DNA of 64,000 bases, from the NCBI GenBank assembly GCA_029962745.1, contig CM057169.1, positions 21,234,143 to 21,298,142 of the forward strand, read 5' to 3'. The DNA comes from Echinometra lucunter (taxonomy: Eukaryota > Echinodermata > Echinoidea > Camarodonta > Echinometridae). Numbering within the stretch: the stretch's first letter is position 1; each line of letters opens with the position of its first letter. The notes beneath the pieces are model-generated. The model was given only the letters and a program-made list of their open reading frames with translations, did not search any database and was not told the DNA's origin. Of this stretch, positions 1 through 11,851 are shown one piece after another. The translations under genes were made by a program, and so were the position numbers.

Positions 1-529
1 CGAATTCATCCTATAATATTTCAGGTTGATGACGACATGTTTTGTCTCAATAAAACAAATTATTGCGACCAGGAAAGGATTTATATCAGGAATCTATTTC
101 ATAAATCTTTAATCAATAACATTTGTCATATTTCTGGGACAAAATCTGCTTCGAGCCAATCAAATGCAACTCTTCCAGGAGCTTGTATCCATTATTGTTG
201 AGTAGAAAATGGAAAGCTGATTTAGCTGTCGAAATTCTTACTGCATATTCAAACCATCAAGTCTTAAATGGCTATAGTTTTTATACAGGACAATAATGTA
301 AAACAGCAATTACTGATTGCTTTTAATCCTGTTTAAATATGTGCTTATAACTAAAAATAGATAAATGAATAGGCTAAGTGAACAAATGAAGAAATACATG
401 CATTTTACGCACATGGCCAGTCCTGTCGATGGTCAGAAATAGGCCTACAATGCCGAAAAACGAATTTTGTTGAAGTAAATCTGGCAAAATACACTCCATT
501 AATCGAAATTAAATGTAAGGACTCGTCTA

Positions 530-532
530 AAA

Positions 533-580
<48 letters not shown>

Positions 581-606
581 AAAAAAAAAGAAAGAGAAAA
601 AAAAAT
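530..606. repeat. (GAAA)n microsatellite in intron 2 of gene A
   Basis: About 12 units of GAAA run into an A-rich tract that lies directly beside the splice donor of the signal-peptide exon. Confidence 0.9.
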
Positions 607-611
607 ATTAC

Positions 612-719
612 CTTCAGCTTGATGATGTACTTTCCTGGGATGGGCTCCGAGTTCTCAAAAAGTGGAGCCAGCTCGGCAGTGGCAACAGCCACGAAGAGAA
701 GGGCGATGAAAGCACGCAT
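612..719 (-). CDS. Gene A, first coding exon of a secreted proteinase K-like protease (partial gene)
   Basis: This 36-codon exon encodes a signal peptide (MRAFIALLFVAVATA, likely cut before ELAPL) and the start of an I9 propeptide (PGKYIIKLK). It is nearly identical to the matching exons of genes B and C. The exon starts after an acceptor (TTACAG, then CCAAG and the ATG) and ends at the donor CTGAAG|GTAATATT in phase 0. The rest of the gene lies left of position 1, so catalytic residues cannot be checked. By homology it is a secreted serine protease precursor. The start is fixed by the same CAAG-ATG context in all paralogs. An A/GAAA tract begins six bases into the following intron. Confidence 0.88.
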
Positions 720-1221
720 CTTGGCTGTAATAAGGGAGCAAGGAGAAACATGAATACTCGATCAAAATGATCCTAAAGGAAAAGTATATGAAATGTGGCG
801 CTTTCTAAAGATTTCTCTCTTCCAGAGAAAGATCTGACAACCGTACCTATGGAACAAATTAGTACTGGACTAAACAGATATGAAACTATATACGCCTGAA
901 ACTATATACGCCTATAGGCCTACCTAGTCATGCTAGTAAAATATTGATTTGATGGTATGATTTACAGATAAAAAAGGCTGGGATATGGTTGTTCTTTTTA
1001 TTTTAGTTCGGAATAATACAGTAGTAGAAACGCAATTTGAAAAGGAAAACTATTCAAATGCCCTCGAATCTACGAAATATGACGAGAAATAGCCTAAGAG
1101 CTCGGACCAAACATCCAAGCCCCATGACTGTGTCTGTAGTCCCAGTATATTGCAGCACATGCATTTCAGCGACCAGAACTAGGCTTTGAAGTCTATCTGA
1201 AGCACAGAAGTGCTGAACATC

Positions 1222-1357
1222 CAGGGGAGCGTTTCACCAAGTGTCTTGTCAGTGATTGTTACTGACAAATTTTCTCTCAGCCAATCAGATGCAAGGATTT
1301 CAGTAGCTTATAACAGTTATTGCAACTTGTTATTGATAATAAAAAAAACGGGGCCCA
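1222..1357. repeat. Degenerate foldback MITE in intron 1 of gene A
   Basis: This belongs to the family also seen at 19.07, 33.63 and 62.75 kb. It has a GGGGAGCGTTTCA start, an internal CAGCCAATCAGATGCA word, a TAACAGTTATTGCAACTTGTTA segment in two parts, and an end in ACGGGGCCCA. The inverted ends are decayed here. Confidence 0.55.
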
Positions 1358-1433
1358 GAAGTACTGAACATCCCGATTCCTTCGCTGAGGAATCAGGGGA
1401 AATGCTCAGCTTGGTGAATCTGAAACAACTTAC

Positions 1434-1505
1434 CAGAGTCGATGAAGATCTTGAAGAAACCTTGAGAGAGATGATCTAGTGGTTGTGATCTGCTCAGATC
1501 TGATG
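1434..1505 (-). other. Gene A non-coding first exon (5' UTR)
   Basis: The reverse strand here matches the first exons of genes B, C and D (CAGATCTG near the start, GATCATC in the middle, and a CTCTG|GTAAGTTG donor). It has no usable ATG. The 3' end is set by the donor. The 5' end is estimated from the TATA-like motif about 25-30 bases upstream. It splices to the acceptor at 725-726, giving a 709-bp intron 1. Confidence 0.7.
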
Positions 1506-1526
1506 ATGTGCTAGGTGAGATGAGCT

Positions 1527-1571
1527 GTATTTAAGCATTTTTTTAAAGCAACAGATGGACCTTTCCCGAGG
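1527..1571 (-). promoter_or_regulatory. Gene A promoter: TATA-like box and conserved upstream motif
   Basis: On the minus strand a TATA-like CTTAAATAC (1527-1535) follows CCTCGGGAAAG (1561-1571) and CATCTGTT. The same order and spacing occur in gene B, and with changes in C and D. Conservation across four paralogs whose introns are unrelated argues for selection. Function is inferred. Confidence 0.65.
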
Positions 1572-3189
1572 ATTACGTGCAGGTGTCTAGTGCAAAATTG
1601 CAGAAAGCCACGTGACAAAAATTGATATCATTCCAGAAAGATCTTTTATTTCTTTTGTCTATATCGCTTACTTAGCAAAGTTAAATTTGCAACCCAATCA
1701 GTATCTTTTATTTCTATTGTTTATCTTAATAACTTCTGTTGCTGTTATCACGCTTACGATTTTAGTTCTACTAAAGGGCGTAGATGCCGGTCAGCAAGGG
1801 GTATTCACTCAATTTTTGCCCTTTACGAAAAAGATAATTATGGTATTAATGCACCATCAATTTTCAGTTAATTCATCTGCATCGTTTAGAAAAAACGAAT
1901 ATATCTGGGTTTAAAATTTCTATGAGTCAAGATGTGCAATAAAGTGGCATGGGATAAAGCATGCCAAATATGAGTATCTTACCTTCTCCGCCATGTCCTT
2001 TTTTGTGACCATAGAAATAAACATAATGCAAAACAACTATTGTGCCATTATCCTGAAAATGTTTACTTGCAAGTTTGTGTCTTATTAACAATAATCGTGA
2101 TAACGAAGGCACAATATAGACATTCAGTTAGCATTTTCTGTTTTTAACCTCTTCTTTATTTGAAAAAGATTTTAAAAAAAGAGAAGATATTGTTAATAAC
2201 AAAAATGAACCTGACCCTACTCATAAGACATGTAAGAGGTTGTTAAATTTACATTAAAACATTGGAACATAATCAGTGAAATTCAGTGTGATAAAATATC
2301 AGTTACTGAACGAATGCAACTTTAAAAATTAGAAAATGTATTCAGCATAGAGTAAATACAAATTCACTTGTACTGTAAAGATTAAACCATGCAGGCAACA
2401 TTAGAAGCTTTGTGAGATTTTGAGAATGTGCTTTATCAATTTGCCTTGAAAAGGTTTGATACCCCAGTCTCATTTCAAAACTGACTTTAATTAACCGGCC
2501 GCTTCTTCGTTACTGATTGTATTGTAATGTTTTGATGGGCCTGCTATCTGTCTGGTGGTCGTTTCATTCGTGTGGCTATAGAGTAGGGGACGCAGCTGAG
2601 ATTACCCCTCCCCCCCCCCACTACCACCACCACCACCATGCACCGTGTACGCCTCTGATTCTATATAGACTCAGTTTCTTTAGCTGATGCTGCAGGTATT
2701 ATTATTTGAACAAGAGTGTCGAATTATCTTTTGATGAAGTGTCAATAGAATGATGAATCGACCATCCACGTTTCCGAGCAAATAACACCAAACACCCTTT
2801 ACCATACCTTATCTTTTATAAAATGAAACAAACTGAAAACAAGCGTTTTAAAGAATGGTATCTTTTATATCTTGAGAACAGACAGATGTATACCTGTTTG
2901 CTGGTTATGATAAATGGGCCATCGTCCTAGATGTCACTAACCGAAAGAAGGCCAGTGATGATATTCAGAAATAGATTTTTACCCCCTGACTGTGCTGACT
3001 ACTAAATTTTCGGATTTTAAAAGGTCATATTAACGAACCACCCAGTTCAAGTGAACAATGGGTTAATATCTGCCTCCATCATGCAGAGAATTGTCCTTGG
3101 AGGCACTGCGTGGTGTTGCTTTCGGTGTCGAGAGGTGTTCACACATACAAAACGTGGCCGCATTAATATTAACACCTCAATCACACCGC

Positions 3190-3330
3190 CGAGACATTAA
3201 TCTACATTTGCCAATCTCTGTCCAGGTTTTTAATGGGTACCCGGTAGGATTGTAAAGTTATTGCGGTATGCTTAGCATTGTGAGCGTCTGCAAAAGACGC
3301 CTGGCTAGAAAGATCCCCAGGAGGAGGAGA
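3190..3330 (+). mobile_element. tRNA-derived SINE, body fragment
   Basis: It shares TTAATCTACATTTGCCA, a CTGTCCAGGT word and AATGGGTACC with the better preserved copies at 22.5, 33.0 and 33.4 kb. The tRNA-like head is missing. Confidence 0.5.
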
Positions 3331-4299
3331 AGGTGCATACATTGTGTGCGGGCAAGCCTGAATACGATGACCGGGATAAGTCGGAGGTTTATAAAGTGTT
3401 ATAAAAATCCAGAATATCATTATTATTAAGACGATTTCACACCGTCATAAACCGGGGCCATTCGTGGGAATTTGTTTGGTTCGGCGTAGTCTCGGTGCTG
3501 TGATTGGAATACTAGTATGGGGGATGGGGAGGGAGGGGGGGGGGGGACATGTCTCACCCCCTTACAGCTTTATCGGAGGGGGCTGTTCCCCATTGCTTTG
3601 TAACTTTTGTAAAAGAAAAATAATAGCTTCAGAAAGCTTTTTGTTTTTGTTTTTGTTTTTTGTTCTTTGTTTTGCTTGTCAGAAAATTTGAGATGCGTCC
3701 CCCTCACTTTTCAAGACAGGTTTCAGCCCGAGGACTGGAGAATCAGGGCTTATTCATCTCACTTCATTTCATCTTTTGTTTTATTCCTTTATAAAAACAT
3801 AATGAGTGAAATGAATGCACGAGCAAACAAAACAATATACAACATACAGAGAATCAGAAAAAGCAAATTAATGGTGATTTCAATACCCGATTGTACTGAC
3901 TGTTTAAATCATGTTCGAATTACATAATGTGCTATTGTTATGTTTGCACATTCAAAAGGTGAGAGAAACAATTTATTGTAGAAAATCCCTACGCCTCATA
4001 CCTACCCAATAATGAATCACAATAAAGAAGAAGAAGAAAAAAAGGGTCCCTTGCATATCGTGGGGTCAAACTGGATTACTGGTTAACATCATTTGAAACT
4101 ATTAGACAGCATCCACAATACACTAAGCCCAACTGAGCATCTCTTTCTGTATTTCTTAGAATTTTGTTTGTAATGCTTTTGTCACGTTCTTCTTTGACTG
4201 AAATTCATTAGTATTATTTCTTATTGTAATTTCCATTTTGTTTTCATGACCGTCACTTAGTTACTTTACATGAATAACATCCTATGATTGCTTGTCATA

Positions 4300-4545
4300 A
4301 GTATATTTGTTTTGTTTCATATGTTTATTTGTATCTTTTTATATTTTTGGTCTCGACCCCTTTGAAGAGCTACATACATGTAGCTGACAAGAGCAATTCA
4401 ACCCATGAGTGGAGAATAAATCAAATGAAATGAATGAATCAAATCCATGTATAAATCAACTCATATCAAAAATCAAATCAGATCAATAATTAGAATAAAA
4501 TGAATCAATCAAGTCAAATAAATAAATAAATCAAATCAAATGGAC
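4300..4545 (+). mobile_element. 3' tail of a non-LTR retrotransposon or SINE
   Basis: A T-rich segment is followed by GAGAATAAATCAAATGAAATG-like repeats, the tail type also seen at 6.83, 9.24, 53.47 and (reversed) 60.34 kb. No coding sequence remains. Confidence 0.4.
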
Positions 4546-4848
4546 AATGCACTGTCTGTTTTCTTTTTAGAGTCTGGGGATCGAGTCATACACGGTGTTC
4601 TACACTGACCGTTGAAGGAGATAAATCTACTACAATGGCCTTCTGACATTGCTATGGAACAGTAAAATGAATTTTAAGGTCTCCCCTTTTCAGGTAAACG
4701 AATACCCTGGAAGGTTTCTTATGTCACATTTTTACATTATTGCACCTAGCATAGGATGAACTGTTTAGGGCCCGCGTGTATTTCACGTAAAGACTGAAAG
4801 ACGAGGATTTCAGAAAAGAATCGGATGAATAAATAATAGCGCAAATTT

Positions 4849-5378
4849 AAAGGAAATCAACACCCTCCAGTCAAGTAGTTTTTCAAATCAAAGCTAAGAT
4901 GGAATAAAACAGATCAGCAAAAATTTGAACGAAATCAGACAGGGAATAAGAAAGTTATGGCTCTATGAAATTTTCCGTACGACACTACCATAGCTATTTA
5001 TGACATCATTGTGGACAACTCTTAGTATGTTTTGTAAAAACATAATTAAACATTTTCATATAAGATTTGTGCATTTTCTTAAGCCAAACTCGAAGATATG
5101 TAATGTAAGAGTGTTTTCCGAGCCTACAACATATTTGGGATATGGTCAACGAAAACATGTGTTCTTTAAGATAATAAAGAATAATTATGTGAAATTCTGT
5201 GCACAAAACTTATTGAGAGTTTGTACACAAATCACCAATAACTTGTAGTGTCAAAACAAACAATTTTAAATAGGCATAACTTTCTTATTCAGTGTTCGAA
5301 TTCGTTCAAATTTTCGTTGATCTGTTTTATTCTGCCTTAGCTTTCTATTACTTGTCTTGAGGGTGTTGGTTTCCTTTG
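4849..5378. mobile_element. Foldback element, family 1 (copy 1)
   Basis: The left end reads AAAGGAAATCAACACCCTC and the right end is its inverse (GAGGGTGTTGGTTTCCTTT). Inner arms also pair: AGATGGAATAAAACAGATCA against TGATCTGTTTTATTCTGCCT. A second copy is at 7885-8598. Non-coding; probably a non-autonomous DNA element. The small open frames here arise from the arms. Confidence 0.75.
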
Positions 5379-5499
5379 AGGATGAACTTGATGCCGCTGA
5401 ATAGAACACGAATGGCGATCAATCATATGGAATTGGTTAAATGATTGGTTATTTTACCTGACTACTAACATGACTAAGAAAGCATGTGGATGATTGTGA

Positions 5500-5655
5500 G
5501 TGACCAGCCAAAGGACCGATGGTTTTAAGTTCTCTCCGAGGGACTTGTAATGAGGATTAAAGCCATACCAAAGGGCACTAGGGAATTCACCTGGTCTCGA
5601 ACCCGGGTACTCCCAGTTCCGAGAGCACTCCTCAGCCACTGAGCCATTGTGCCTC
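5500..5655 (-). mobile_element. tRNA-derived SINE head
   Basis: On the minus strand GGAGGCACAATGGCTCAGTGG resembles a tRNA 5' half with an A box, and CCGGGTTCGAGACC is a B box. Together they give a pol III promoter but not a clean cloverleaf, so this is a SINE-like relic rather than a tRNA gene. Confidence 0.45.
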
Positions 5656-6214
5656 CTTGAATCCGTTTCAAAAGATATTGCAAAGGAAATGTTGGAAGTA
5701 TTTTATGGGAAGTCTAATCTTGTTTTGTTTTCTTTATTCATTCTGCTATATCTTTTGAAAAAAAAACTGTTGAAAGTTTAATTGTTAATAACTGTACAGT
5801 CATTGAAAGTGTGCGGGATGCAATATGTATTTGGAGTAAGGTTTTTATGAAATTTTCTTTTATCATATATTCTTAAAGAAATGGACTGGATGATCAATCA
5901 GATCAGGAGATTCTAGCTTTTCAACAAATCTTTTTTTTTTGCCACAATTTATGCACATTATTTGTAATGAATTCAAACCAAATTAATAACCTTCATTTCT
6001 GCCAGTAGTGGTTGGTATAAGTGATTCATTAACGATGCTCTGTGGAATTTAAGCCTCAACGCACAATGGCGTCACTGGGCTATGAACAAATTCCCTGACT
6101 TACTGCTACCCACATATTTTGTTGACTTGATTTTGCAGAAGCTAAGAATCTAATGATATTCAAAGCATTTTAGTGCGAAATTCTTCAAAGAAATGCTATA
6201 GAACTTTTAAAAAA

Positions 6215-6248
<34 letters not shown>

Positions 6249-7349
6249 CTTGGGTTTTGAATATGAGAACCTCAGTACGAATCATATAATGATTATAATT
6301 CCTGGTGTTATCCGACACAAATTCTTTTCAGTTGTTTTATATCAAAAGTGTAAAATGATGTTGTTGCTGGGTTTTTTTGTGTTGTTGTTGTTGTTTTTTT
6401 GGGGGGGTGTTTTTCACGGCTGCATGATATCAATTAATTGACTTCTTTAACTGCAATTTAGGTCTAAAGTTTAAAAAAAAAAGGAGGAGGTGTCCTTGCT
6501 CGAGATATATTCCTATGTCAGTGATTCTATATCAAAATCACCAGTTGTCTAGCCGCCAATCATCCCGTTTGTAGAAGCCAAGAACAGTTGGATTGCCCTC
6601 GGTAGACCTTATTAAGCAAATACAGACTTATCTTCGTTATGGGGTTGCCATATTGTCAAGCATATTGCTTATAATGGCAATCCTTCTTCCGTAAATGATT
6701 TTATGTTAATTGAATTACAATAATTTTTTTCAGTGATTGTTACAAATACTTGTGTATTAATGATTTATTGTTAAAAAGTACCCTTTTTGCATATTATGTT
6801 ACCAAAATGTTAATATGAATGCAGAAGAAAAATAAATAAAATCAAATCGAATCAAATCTTCCTTATGTTCGTAACAGAGTTCATGAATTTTATAGCAATC
6901 ATGTCTCGGTTAAAAGATAACTCTGACTGTTAGCTATCATATCTGCGGTATCTTGAGAACTGACAGGTGTCATTATTACATAGCGGAAGTTACTCTGTGG
7001 TAGCATTGAGCAGAGTACGGTGTTTACACGTATAGGCCCTCGCGCTCCAGAGAAATATCGAAATTATAGGTCTCTACCCTGATATAGGTTTTTTTTCTGT
7101 ATTTTGCTTGATTCGTTTGAGCATTTTTCTTTTTAGCTAAAAATATGCTGAAAAAACATCGCAAAACACGATCGCAGTGTTTCATATACAAAAGAAGGTC
7201 TGGAGAAAGGGTATTCACAACTCTCCTTAAAGTTGAATATATTCAGAATCTTGTCCGCACTGTTAAATCCACTGTTCAAATCATTTTATCCTGATATATT
7301 TCTTTAAATATCTTAAATTGTTTTATCCACTGATTACATCTGTATTCCC
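5656..7349. other. Intergenic DNA without a recognisable gene
   Basis: AT-rich, with a LINE-like tail at 6800-6860 (AATAAATAAAATCAAATCG). No conserved protein motif was seen on either strand. Confidence 0.5.
6215..6246. repeat. (CA)n microsatellite
   Basis: A pure run of about 16 CA units, followed about 120 bases later by GTT-rich low-complexity DNA and a G-run (6360-6415). Confidence 0.9.
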
Positions 7350-7354
7350 ACTGC

Positions 7355-7620
7355 ATATCCTCCCCCGGAAAAATTCCTCGGACAACTTCTCCCGAAAAGT
7401 ACCCCTTGAATAATCATTACCCCAGGACAATTACCGCAGGGACTATTAGCCCCAGGACAATAATCTCCAAGAACAATCATCCCAAGGCAAATACATCCTC
7501 CTCCAACTTTCTCTGGAATGTCACTGACCTGGGAGTAATTTTCAGGAGTTAATTGTCCGGGGATAGCTGTCCTAGAGTTCTTGTCCTTATTTTGGTCATT
7601 AAACCAGGAGAATTTCAATT
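7355..7620. repeat. Word minisatellite (CCCCAGGACAAT)
   Basis: About 15 imperfect units of roughly 15 bp, each built on CCC..GGACAAT.A (for example CCCCAGGACAATTAC and CCCCAGGACAATAATC). The last units drift towards TCCGGGGATAGCTGTCC. No gene overlaps. Confidence 0.65.
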
Positions 7621-7884
7621 TACTGAATATTTGATAAAGATAACTGAATAAACATAAACTGAATGGAAATTGCTTTTGTGGTAAACATGTTGTTTTTAAA
7701 ATTATATTGTAGAGTTTCCTTGCTGTTTATCACAGCCATGATGTTTATGAAGCATTGATCGAGATTTAGATGACACACATGAAGGTGTCATTGAATGTGT
7801 TTAGCTAGGGGATAGTTATTCACTAAAGGTAATGAAAGCAGCAGGACTAGTGACTTTTGCATAAAAGTGTAGCCATTCGGTGTT

Positions 7885-8598
7885 AAAGGAAACCAACACC
7901 CTCAAGTCAAGTATAGTTTTTAAAGCATATACACTGCAAAAACCGGTGGTGTTAAATTGGTGTTAAATTAACACCACTGGTGTTTATATAGGACAACTCT
8001 GATGGTGATGTTGTCCTATATAAACACCAGTGGTGTTGATTTAACACCAATTTAACACCACCGTTTTTGCAGTGTAAGATGGAATAAAACAGATCAGCTA
8101 AAATTTGAACGAAATCGGACACCGAACATGCTGAATAAGGAAACTCTGGCTACATGAATTTTTTGTATGACATTTTAAAACACTACCATAGCTAGCGATG
8201 ACATCATCTTGTGGAAAACTATGAATATGTTTTGTACTTACGTAATCAAATATTTTCAAACTGCTTAAGATTTGCACATACATTTTCTTAAACCAAACTC
8301 AAGATATATAATGTAGGAGTGTTTTCTTGAGAAAGGGACAATGAAAACATGTGTTCTTCACGATAATCATGATAATGAAGAATATGTGAAATTCTGTGGA
8401 TTAAACATGATTATTGAGAGCTGTCCACAATTTTTACCACCAATAGCTACATGTATGGTAGTGTCAAAAAACAGAAAATTTCATATAAGCATAACTTTCT
8501 TATTCCGTGTCCGATTTAGTTGAAATTTTCGCTGATCCGTTTTATTCTGTCTTAGCTTTGTTTTAAAAATTACTTGACTTGAGTGTGTTGGTTTCCTT
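7885..8598. mobile_element. Foldback element, family 1 (copy 2), carrying an inserted MITE
   Basis: The ends AAAGGAAACCAACACCCTCA and GAGTGTGTTGGTTTCCTT are inverted. The interior matches copy 1 (GGAATAAAACAGATCAGC, CACTACCATAGCTA). The element is interrupted at 7931-8075 by a separate near-palindromic MITE. Confidence 0.78.
7931..8075. mobile_element. Near-perfect palindromic MITE
   Basis: Both ends read ACACTGCAAAAAC and its inverse. The arms contain repeated GGTGTTAAAT words and the centre is AGGACAACTCTGATGGTGATG followed by the complementary arm. The arms are almost identical over about 60 bases each, implying a young insertion. Comparison with copy 1 of the host element suggests a TA target. 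Confidence 0.85.
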
Positions 8599-9029
8599 GA
8601 AGTGGTTAAGCACTGATCCAGACTTGATAGAAACCAAAATATAGTTCTAAACCCTGAATGTAGGCATATATGTGTATATCGAGCGGTGTAGTAGCTCACA
8701 GTGGGTGATCCAAACGGCGTGAAGTGTTCAGGCCTGAGGCACTAATAGAGACTCTGTAAAAACTTGAGGAGATGCCGCTGAATGGGTAGGCATCGCACAT
8801 GTTGTAGGGTGGTTTTTTTTTTTTACACTAGATCATTACACTAGTCTTGTGAGGTTATGTTGGTTTGTGCGTGTTTGCTCAGTTTATAATTATAGCTAGA
8901 AATATTAAGCATTTTTACCAGAGACCAATTTCATCAGAACCTCTTCTTCTTTGCTGATCTCTGTTTTCATTTTTATTTTTAAATAATAAGTTTTTTTTTT
9001 TTCCTCTTTTTGCTCTTTGAATATGCTTT

Positions 9030-9160
9030 TTATATGGTTTGTTTATGTCGATGGACCTTTGTGGAAGATTAGCCCTGTGCTATGTCGATGGACCTTGTGG
9101 AAGATTAGCCCTGTGCTAAACAAGTTATCCAATAAAGTCTACTACTACTACTGTTAATTA
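9030..9160 (+). mobile_element. LINE 3' tail with internal duplication
   Basis: TATGTCGATGGACCTT.GTGG, then AAGATTAGCCCTGTGCTA, occurs twice in tandem (about 37-bp unit). AACAAGTTATCCAATAAAG and (CTA)n follow. This is typical of a CR1/L2-like LINE 3' end (family knowledge). No ORF survives. Confidence 0.55.
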
Positions 9161-9389
9161 TCAATCATTGATTTTCTGTAATAATATTTGATAAATTTGA
9201 CAGATCGAATCATATTTTATTTTTTTTACTTGTTGCAAAGTGAAATAAATTAAATGAAATGAAATGAAAATGTGAAAAATCTGTTATTCTAAAAATAACA
9301 ATAACAAAAAAAAAAACCAACAAACAAGCAGCCCAAAAGCAAAAACAAAATTACAAAAATCTAACAAATCTGTGTTCAACACTGATCAT

Positions 9390-9790
9390 GAATCAGTCAA
9401 CTGGTGTTCAAGAAAAAAAGGTGCCCCTGAATGTGTAAAGGTATGCATGGTAGGTGTCGGTAGAACATGGTCATGTAGACCTAGGGTGTTAATGAAGCAC
9501 TGATCTACGAATCAGTTATGAGTGTTCAGCGCTGAACTCCCGATGGTGTTATCTCAATCACTGCATCACTGGTGTTTAGGTATAGGAACGATAGGTGTGG
9601 TAACATAAGACCACACCATGTGGGCATTCGGTGTTAGTGAAACACTGATGACGTGTCAGTCAATACGTGTTGATGTAGGCGTCCCTGAATGTGTTTAGTC
9701 AGGCATGGTAGGGTGTTGGTAACGCTGGTAGACTTTCGGTGTTGGTGAAACACTGATTACGAATCAATCAATTGGTCTACTGAATGAATT
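9390..9790. repeat. Degenerate long-unit minisatellite
   Basis: The word GGTGTT.GTGAA.CACTGAT followed by an ACGAATCAGTCA-like word recurs about four times at roughly 100-170 bp spacing, with CCCTGAATGTGT and GGCATGGTAGG words between. Relatives appear at 7.75-7.88 and 8.70-8.80 kb. Confidence 0.5.
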
Positions 9791-9855
9791 AAGGGTTCGA
9801 TCCCCGGCACGGCACTTATGCCATTGAGCAAGGCATTTTATCTACATCGCTTTTT
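9775..9855 (+). mobile_element. SINE fragment with B box
   Basis: GGGTTCGATCCCCGGCACGG is followed by CACTTATGCC and ATTTTATCTACAT, matching the head-to-body junction of the SINEs at 22.5 and 33.0 kb. Confidence 0.45.
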
Positions 9856-10324
9856 TATCGTCATTAAATGAAGTGGTATGCTATATGCATACTGATACCA
9901 ACGTGTGCATGTGTTGTTAGAAAAAGAAAATGAAAAAGAAAAAAAAATGTGTGTGTGTGGGTGGGGCGGGGTTATGCAAATGATATGCAAATAAGCCATA
10001 TGTCTTCCAGAGCTGATAAGTTTCTTCATTGGCTCAATGGATTCAGCACGGCTGGAGCAACCCCAGCTCACTGCGATTGCGCAGTAGGCCTACCTGATTT
10101 TCAGGATTTTCAGCACTCCATTGTTCGAGGCTAGTTGTCGGATACCCAGAACGACGAACGGTAATTATGATATCACATACGTGAATATAATTTTTTCATG
10201 TTTAGGAGATGCAGCATTAATGCATGATACTCAGGGGCGTCGCTAGAGGGGGGGGGGGGGGGGTGGGGGGGTGTGACACCCCCCCATTAAAAATTCTTGT
10301 CGGCAAATTCGCGATCGCTGTCGG

Positions 10325-10326
<2 letters not shown>

Positions 10327-10369
<43 letters not shown>
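10327..10369. repeat. (GA)n microsatellite
   Basis: About 21 AG units inside the left part of the hAT-type element. Confidence 0.9.
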
Positions 10370-10374
<5 letters not shown>

Positions 10375-10499
10375 GAGGGAAGAGGGAGGAGGGCAAAAGA
10401 AAAAAGAAAGATGAGTAAGGTGCCCAAATAGAGTCATATTCGGCTTATTTGCTTGTGCATTTTGACGACGAAATAACACTGGTAACACGAAAGAGAGCC

Positions 10500-11420
10500 T
10501 ATTTTTCCTCGCTTGCTGCGCTCGCTCGTATTATATTAAGATACAGGATGTTTTCGGAAAGCAAACACATTTGCCAAGTGAAATAAACAAATATATAATT
10601 TAGATATTTTGGGGCCCATCATGTATTTTGTTGAAGAATTATCACCTCTATACAGTAAAAAAAGAGTAAATATATTTTTCCTCGCTCGCTGCGCTCGCTC
10701 GTATAATATTTAGATACAGGATGGTCTTTAAAAGCTAATAGATTAGGTAGGAGAGGTGACCAAATTTATCACAATAGGTATCTTAAAGGCCCATCGTGTA
10801 TTTTGATGAAGAACTTTCACTTCTACCATGAAAAGGAGTATTTTTCCTCGCTCGCTACGCTCGCTTGTACAATATTCAGATACAAGATGGATTTGGGAAA
10901 GCAAACGAATTCGGCAAGCGAGGCCCATCATGTACTTTGATGAAGAGTTATCACCTACCATAAAAAGAGTATATATATTTTTCCTCGCTCGCTGCGCTCG
11001 CTCGTATGATATTTAGATACAGGATGGTCATTGAAAGCAAATAAATTAGGTAAGAGAGGTGACCAAAATATCAAAATAGATATCTTAAAGGCCCATCATG
11101 TATTTTGATGAAGAACTTCACTTCTACCATGAAAAGGATTATATGATAAGGAGTATATAGATTTTTTCCTTGCTCGCTGTGCTCGCTCGTATAATATTAC
11201 GATTTAGGATGGTCTTTGAAAGCGAATGAATCATGTGAGAGAGGGACCAAATATATGATTTAGATATCTTTAAGCCCATCATGTAGTTTGATGAAGAACT
11301 ATCACTTCTACGAAAGAGAGTGTACATTTTTCCTCGCTCGCTGCGCTCGCTCGTATTATATTTAGATAGAGAATGTTTTCGGAAAGCTAACACATTCAGC
11401 AAGTGAGGTGAACAAATATA
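10500..11420. repeat. Tandem array with CTCGCTCGCTGCGCTCGCTCG motif
   Basis: Six units start near 10506, 10680, 10847, 10983, 11168 and 11331. Each has TTTTTCCTCGCTCGCTGCGCTC followed by GTAT.ATATT.AGATACAGGATG and CCCATC.TGTATTTTGATGAAG. Reading frames through the array give phantom YTSERSERGK peptides. Confidence 0.85.
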
Positions 11421-11851
11421 ATTTAGAAGGAAAATATAATAGAGGCACACGATTGAACATGCCTCGTGGGTTTTATACAGTTGAATTTGTCGACGTTGGT
11501 CGTCGGCAATCGGAGGCATAATTTGTCGGCAATCTGGCCTCTACACCCCCCCATTAAAAAAAGTCTAGCGACGCCCCTGATGATACTAAAATTAAAAAGA
11601 AAGAATATTGCATTTAAAGCACAAACACTTGAAAGTCATAAGAACAAAGAAAAAGATCATTATATTTGAGACTTGCTATGACAATACGTGCTGTACAATA
11701 CTACATTCATACAGGTTTTATCCTTACCCACTTAAGGGTGAACCCGTCACAAAGTTTCTTATCCAAATCATTGTCTGGGGTTCAGCATAGACATATAATA
11801 AATTTACTAGACGAAAAGCAGCACGCGCTTATATCATTACGCGAATGGCAT

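Larger units (their letters stand above)
1606..4840. other. Intergenic region right of gene A
   Basis: No convincing gene was found. Open frames are short, AT-rich and without recognisable motifs. Seen here: a C-run followed by CAC repeats (2610-2637), a piece of tRNA-derived SINE body (3190-3300, words AATCTACATTTGCCA and GGGTACC), a G-run (3534-3546), and LINE-like 3' tails ending in AATAAAG(AAG)n near 4010-4040 and in ATCAAATGAAATGAATG near 4380-4540. Confidence 0.6.
10232..11579. mobile_element. hAT-type non-autonomous DNA element with perfect 8-bp target duplication
   Basis: The 16-bp terminal inverted repeats CAGGGGCGTCGCTAGA are identical at both ends. They are flanked by the same 8 bases, ATGATACT (10224-10231 and 11580-11587). 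An 8-bp duplication with CAGGGGCG-type ends is the hAT signature (family knowledge). A G-run follows the left end and a C-run precedes the right end. The interior is a (GA)n run and six imperfect tandem units of about 135-185 bp. No transposase is present. Confidence 0.88.

Noticed and set aside
1612..1914. 100-codon hydrophobic frame upstream of gene A
   Set aside because: It has no recognisable family, lies in AT-rich intergenic DNA just upstream of the gene A promoter, and lacks splice or promoter support.
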